Assembly (NCBI GenBank): GCA_020848855.1
Contig: JADLHH010000321.1
Span: forward strand, 1-6,808
Length of the DNA: 6,808 nucleotides
Direction: 5' to 3'
Origin: Anaerolineae bacterium
GTDB lineage: Bacteria > Chloroflexota > Anaerolineae > Aggregatilineales > Phototrophicaceae
Part shown: positions 5,400 through 6,808 of the stretch, piece after piece
How positions within the stretch are numbered: the first letter of the stretch is position 1
How the letters are laid out: every line of letters begins with the position of its first letter
Notes under the pieces: generated by a model
What the model saw: only the letters and a program-made list of their open reading frames with translations
Databases searched by the model: none
Told to the model about the DNA's origin: nothing
Position numbers and translations under genes: made by a program

Positions 5400-6191
5400 T
5401 TACTGCTCGGTCTCGGCTTCCGGCTCTTCGGCAGGCTGCTGGTTCTGCTTCGGGATTTCCAGCGCGATTGCCTGCTGGATCAGATCGCGCAGGGCGGCTT
5501 CCGGCAGCGCGCCCGGCTGGTTGAAGATCATCGTGCGCTGCTTGACGATCATCAGGTTCGGGATGCTCTGGATGCGGAACGCCTGCGACAAGCCGGGGTT
5601 GGCGTCCACGTCGACTTTGGCGATCTTGATCTGACCGGCGAATTCGCCGGCGAGCTTTTCCAGAACGGGCGCGACCATGCGACACGGACCGCACCACGCC
5701 GCCCAGAAGTCGACCAGCACCGGCAGGTCGCTGTTGAGGACTTCCTGCTCGAAGGTGGCATCGGTTACGGTCACAGGTTTATTCAGAACAGTCGGTTGAT
5801 TCACGGGTTTTACGTCTTCCTTACTGATCTCGTCGGTTGGTGTATCGGATACGGTACTGCCGCTCGCCTTGATGGCGTTCTGTAACATTTCCACTGCCAG
5901 GGGCAAATCGGTGCCCCAGGGTTTCTGACGCCGCGCGACTTCCTCGCCGCAGTACCAGGCGATCAGCACCGGCTTCTCGCCGACGCCGAAGCGCTCCGCC
6001 AGCGCCGGCAGCGTGCGCGGGTCGGCGCGGGCATAAACCACCTTGCTGGTGTCCTCTTTCGCCGCCTTGTCGAAGGCGACGCGAAAATCGCTGCGCAGCC
6101 CTTCGCCGGTGGTGAACAGGATCAAAGCCGGTTGCTCGCCGTTCAGAACGCTGTCTAAATTCGTCTCATTTAGGCTAATGGGTTCAGGCAT
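5400..6191 (-). CDS. Tandem thioredoxin-domain protein with degenerate first domain
   Basis: This 263-residue protein has two thioredoxin-like halves. The C-terminal half (about residues 138-243) is a canonical thioredoxin: DFWAAWCGPC with redox cysteines C167 and C170, KVDVDANP, and the cis-proline in SIP (P211). The N-terminal half (about residues 5-108) lines up with it segment by segment: PALILFTT against PVLVDFWA, ARADPRTLPALAERFGV against VDVDANPGLSQAFRI, KPVLIAWYCG against PNLMIVKQRT. It has TTGEGLRS where the CxxC should be, so it cannot do disulfide exchange and may serve in folding or partner binding. A polar linker (about 110-137) joins them, and the protein ends in an acidic, Gln/Glu-rich tail. 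There is no signal peptide, so a cytosolic thiol-disulfide reductase is likely. The ATG at 6191 is chosen because GAGGA precedes it by 7 nt; in-frame ATGs at 6209 and 6263 lie at or upstream of the -10 box and lack a ribosome site. Confidence 0.9.
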   Translation of the reverse strand: MPEPISLNETNLDSVLNGEQPALILFTTGEGLRSDFRVAFDKAAKEDTSKVVYARADPRTLPALAERFGVGEKPVLIAWYCGEEVARRQKPWGTDLPLAVEMLQNAIKASGSTVSDTPTDEISKEDVKPVNQPTVLNKPVTVTDATFEQEVLNSDLPVLVDFWAAWCGPCRMVAPVLEKLAGEFAGQIKIAKVDVDANPGLSQAFRIQSIPNLMIVKQRTMIFNQPGALPEAALRDLIQQAIALEIPKQNQQPAEEPEAETEQ

Positions 6192-6198
6192 AAGCGCA

Positions 6199-6203
6199 TC
6201 CTC
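6199..6203 (-). promoter_or_regulatory. Ribosome binding site fixing the thioredoxin start
   Basis: GAGGA on the minus strand (6203-6199) lies 7 nt before the ATG at 6191. It decides between three in-frame ATGs (6263, 6209, 6191) in favour of the shortest product, beginning MPEPISLNE. Confidence 0.65.
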
Positions 6204-6212
6204 GTCCATACG

Positions 6213-6218
6213 ATTATA
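6213..6218 (-). promoter_or_regulatory. Consensus -10 box for the thioredoxin gene
   Basis: A perfect TATAAT lies at 6218-6213 on the minus strand. The start point would fall near 6206, giving a leader of about 15 nt that still includes the GAGGA site. No recognisable -35 is found at 16-18 nt upstream, so the promoter is only half supported. Confidence 0.4.
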
Positions 6219-6300
6219 CAGACGCGGCTCATCGCCGGTTCTTACGAACGCCCGCGAATCCATTTTGGATGCTCACACACTTCGGCGCGGAGTCTCGCGG

Positions 6301-6366
6301 TATGATCGAAGGCAGCGTCCTGAATCGGGCAGCCGGGGTTTCACCAGCCGCCCGATTCCCGATCAT
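6301..6366 (+). other. Extended hairpin and -10-like box in the hydrolase leader
   Basis: GAATCGGGC (6322-6330) pairs perfectly with GCCCGATTC (6350-6358) around a 19-nt loop. Outside it ATGATCG (6302-6308) pairs with CGATCAT (6360-6366), with 13 unpaired bases on the left and one on the right. The structure ends two nucleotides before the GAGGA ribosome site (6368-6372) of the hydrolase. There is no T-run, so it is not an intrinsic terminator. TATGAT (6301-6306), overlapping the outer arm, resembles a -10 box but has no clear -35; if it is used, only the inner 9-bp stem would be in the transcript. Confidence 0.5.
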
Positions 6367-6378
6367 CGAGGAACTGAA

Positions 6379-6808
6379 GTGAAGCATCTGATCGTGAGTT
6401 TTCTCGCCCTGCTGGTAATCGGGGGTGTCGCGCCGATCATGGCGCAGCGCGTCGATGCGCCGACGTATGGGCAGTCTGGCGCGTTCGCCGTCGGTACGCG
6501 CGAACTGACCATCGACGATCCAACCCGCCCGCTGACCGCGACCCTCTGGTATCCCGCTCTCAACCCGGACGACGCTGAAGCCGTCACCATCTATCGCCTG
6601 GGGCTGATCGCCGTGACCGGCAGCGCCCTGCGCGACGCCGAGGTCGATCCATCCGGCGGACCGTACCCGCTGGTGATCTTCTCGCACGGCAACGGCGGAA
6701 TGCGCTTCCAAAGCCTGTTCTTCACCGAACGCCTGGCATCCTATGGCTTCATCGTCATGGCGGTTGACCACCCCGACGACACGGCGCTTGACGCGCTCGC
6801 CGGGACGA
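6379..6808 (+). CDS. Secreted alpha/beta hydrolase (PAF-acetylhydrolase / dienelactone-hydrolase-like), N-terminal part
   Basis: The frame starts at GTG 6379 and stays open to the window edge (143 codons seen). GAGGA (6368-6372) lies 6 nt upstream, which supports the GTG start. Residues 1-22 form a signal peptide: VKH, a hydrophobic core, and a likely cleavage after IMA (A22). The mature part contains RPLTATLWYPA, then GPYPLVIFSHGNGG with the strand followed by the HG oxyanion-hole motif, then FFTERLASYGFIVMAVDHPDD. This order is typical of predicted dienelactone hydrolases and platelet-activating-factor acetylhydrolase-like enzymes, which hydrolyse ester bonds. The nucleophile elbow (GxSxG) and the catalytic Asp and His lie beyond the window, so activity cannot be confirmed. 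It is divergent from the thioredoxin gene with a 187-nt spacer. A lipase or cutinase-like esterase is the main alternative. Confidence 0.82.
   Translation, partial: MKHLIVSFLALLVIGGVAPIMAQRVDAPTYGQSGAFAVGTRELTIDDPTRPLTATLWYPALNPDDAEAVTIYRLGLIAVTGSALRDAEVDPSGGPYPLVIFSHGNGGMRFQSLFFTERLASYGFIVMAVDHPDDTALDALAGT

Noticed and set aside
6192..6263. A longer thioredoxin start at 6263 or 6209
   Set aside because: Both ATGs lie at or before the likely transcription start of the TATAAT box at 6218-6213 and lack a ribosome site.

Overview
The window looks like bacterial chromosome from a GC-rich genome (a visual estimate of a little over 60% GC). The best guess is a Chloroflexota (Anaerolineae-like) organism. 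That guess rests on the style of the encoded proteins (a YfhO-type multispanning membrane protein, a tandem thioredoxin, a soluble cytochrome P450) and on the palindromic and heptamer repeats between and inside genes. It is an inference, not a taxonomic assignment.

Layout from left to right: (1) 1-1299, minus strand, the N-terminal 433 codons of a YfhO-like membrane protein that runs off the left edge. It carries a perfect 28-bp palindrome inside its reading frame and has a good sigma70-type promoter just upstream. (2) 1300-1490, a divergent spacer filled with inverted clusters of a 7-bp repeat. (3) 1491-2546, plus strand, an M42 metallo-aminopeptidase that most resembles the subgroup associated with the osmoprotectant dipeptide NAGGN. 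(4) 2547-2639, a short spacer holding a second inverted heptamer cluster with a different unit. (5) 2640-3800, plus strand, a DUF89 metal-dependent phosphatase of the ARMT1-like subfamily III. (6) 3801-3957, a spacer with a strong promoter and an AT-rich inverted repeat at the predicted start point. (7) 3958-5310, plus strand, a complete soluble cytochrome P450. (8) 5340-5375, a terminator usable from both sides between convergent genes. (9) 5400-6191, minus strand, a two-domain thioredoxin with a degenerate first domain. (10) 6192-6378, a divergent spacer with a -10 element for each side and a long imperfect hairpin. (11) From 6379, plus strand, the start of a secreted alpha/beta hydrolase cut by the right edge.

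The M42 peptidase and the DUF89 phosphatase are close and co-directional and could share a transcript. The P450 appears to be its own transcription unit with its own promoter, operator candidate and terminator. No defence system, mobile element with a transposase, CRISPR array or RNA gene was found. The genes are mostly metabolic or housekeeping types, and the less ordinary material is in the spacers, the in-frame palindrome and the gene associations.
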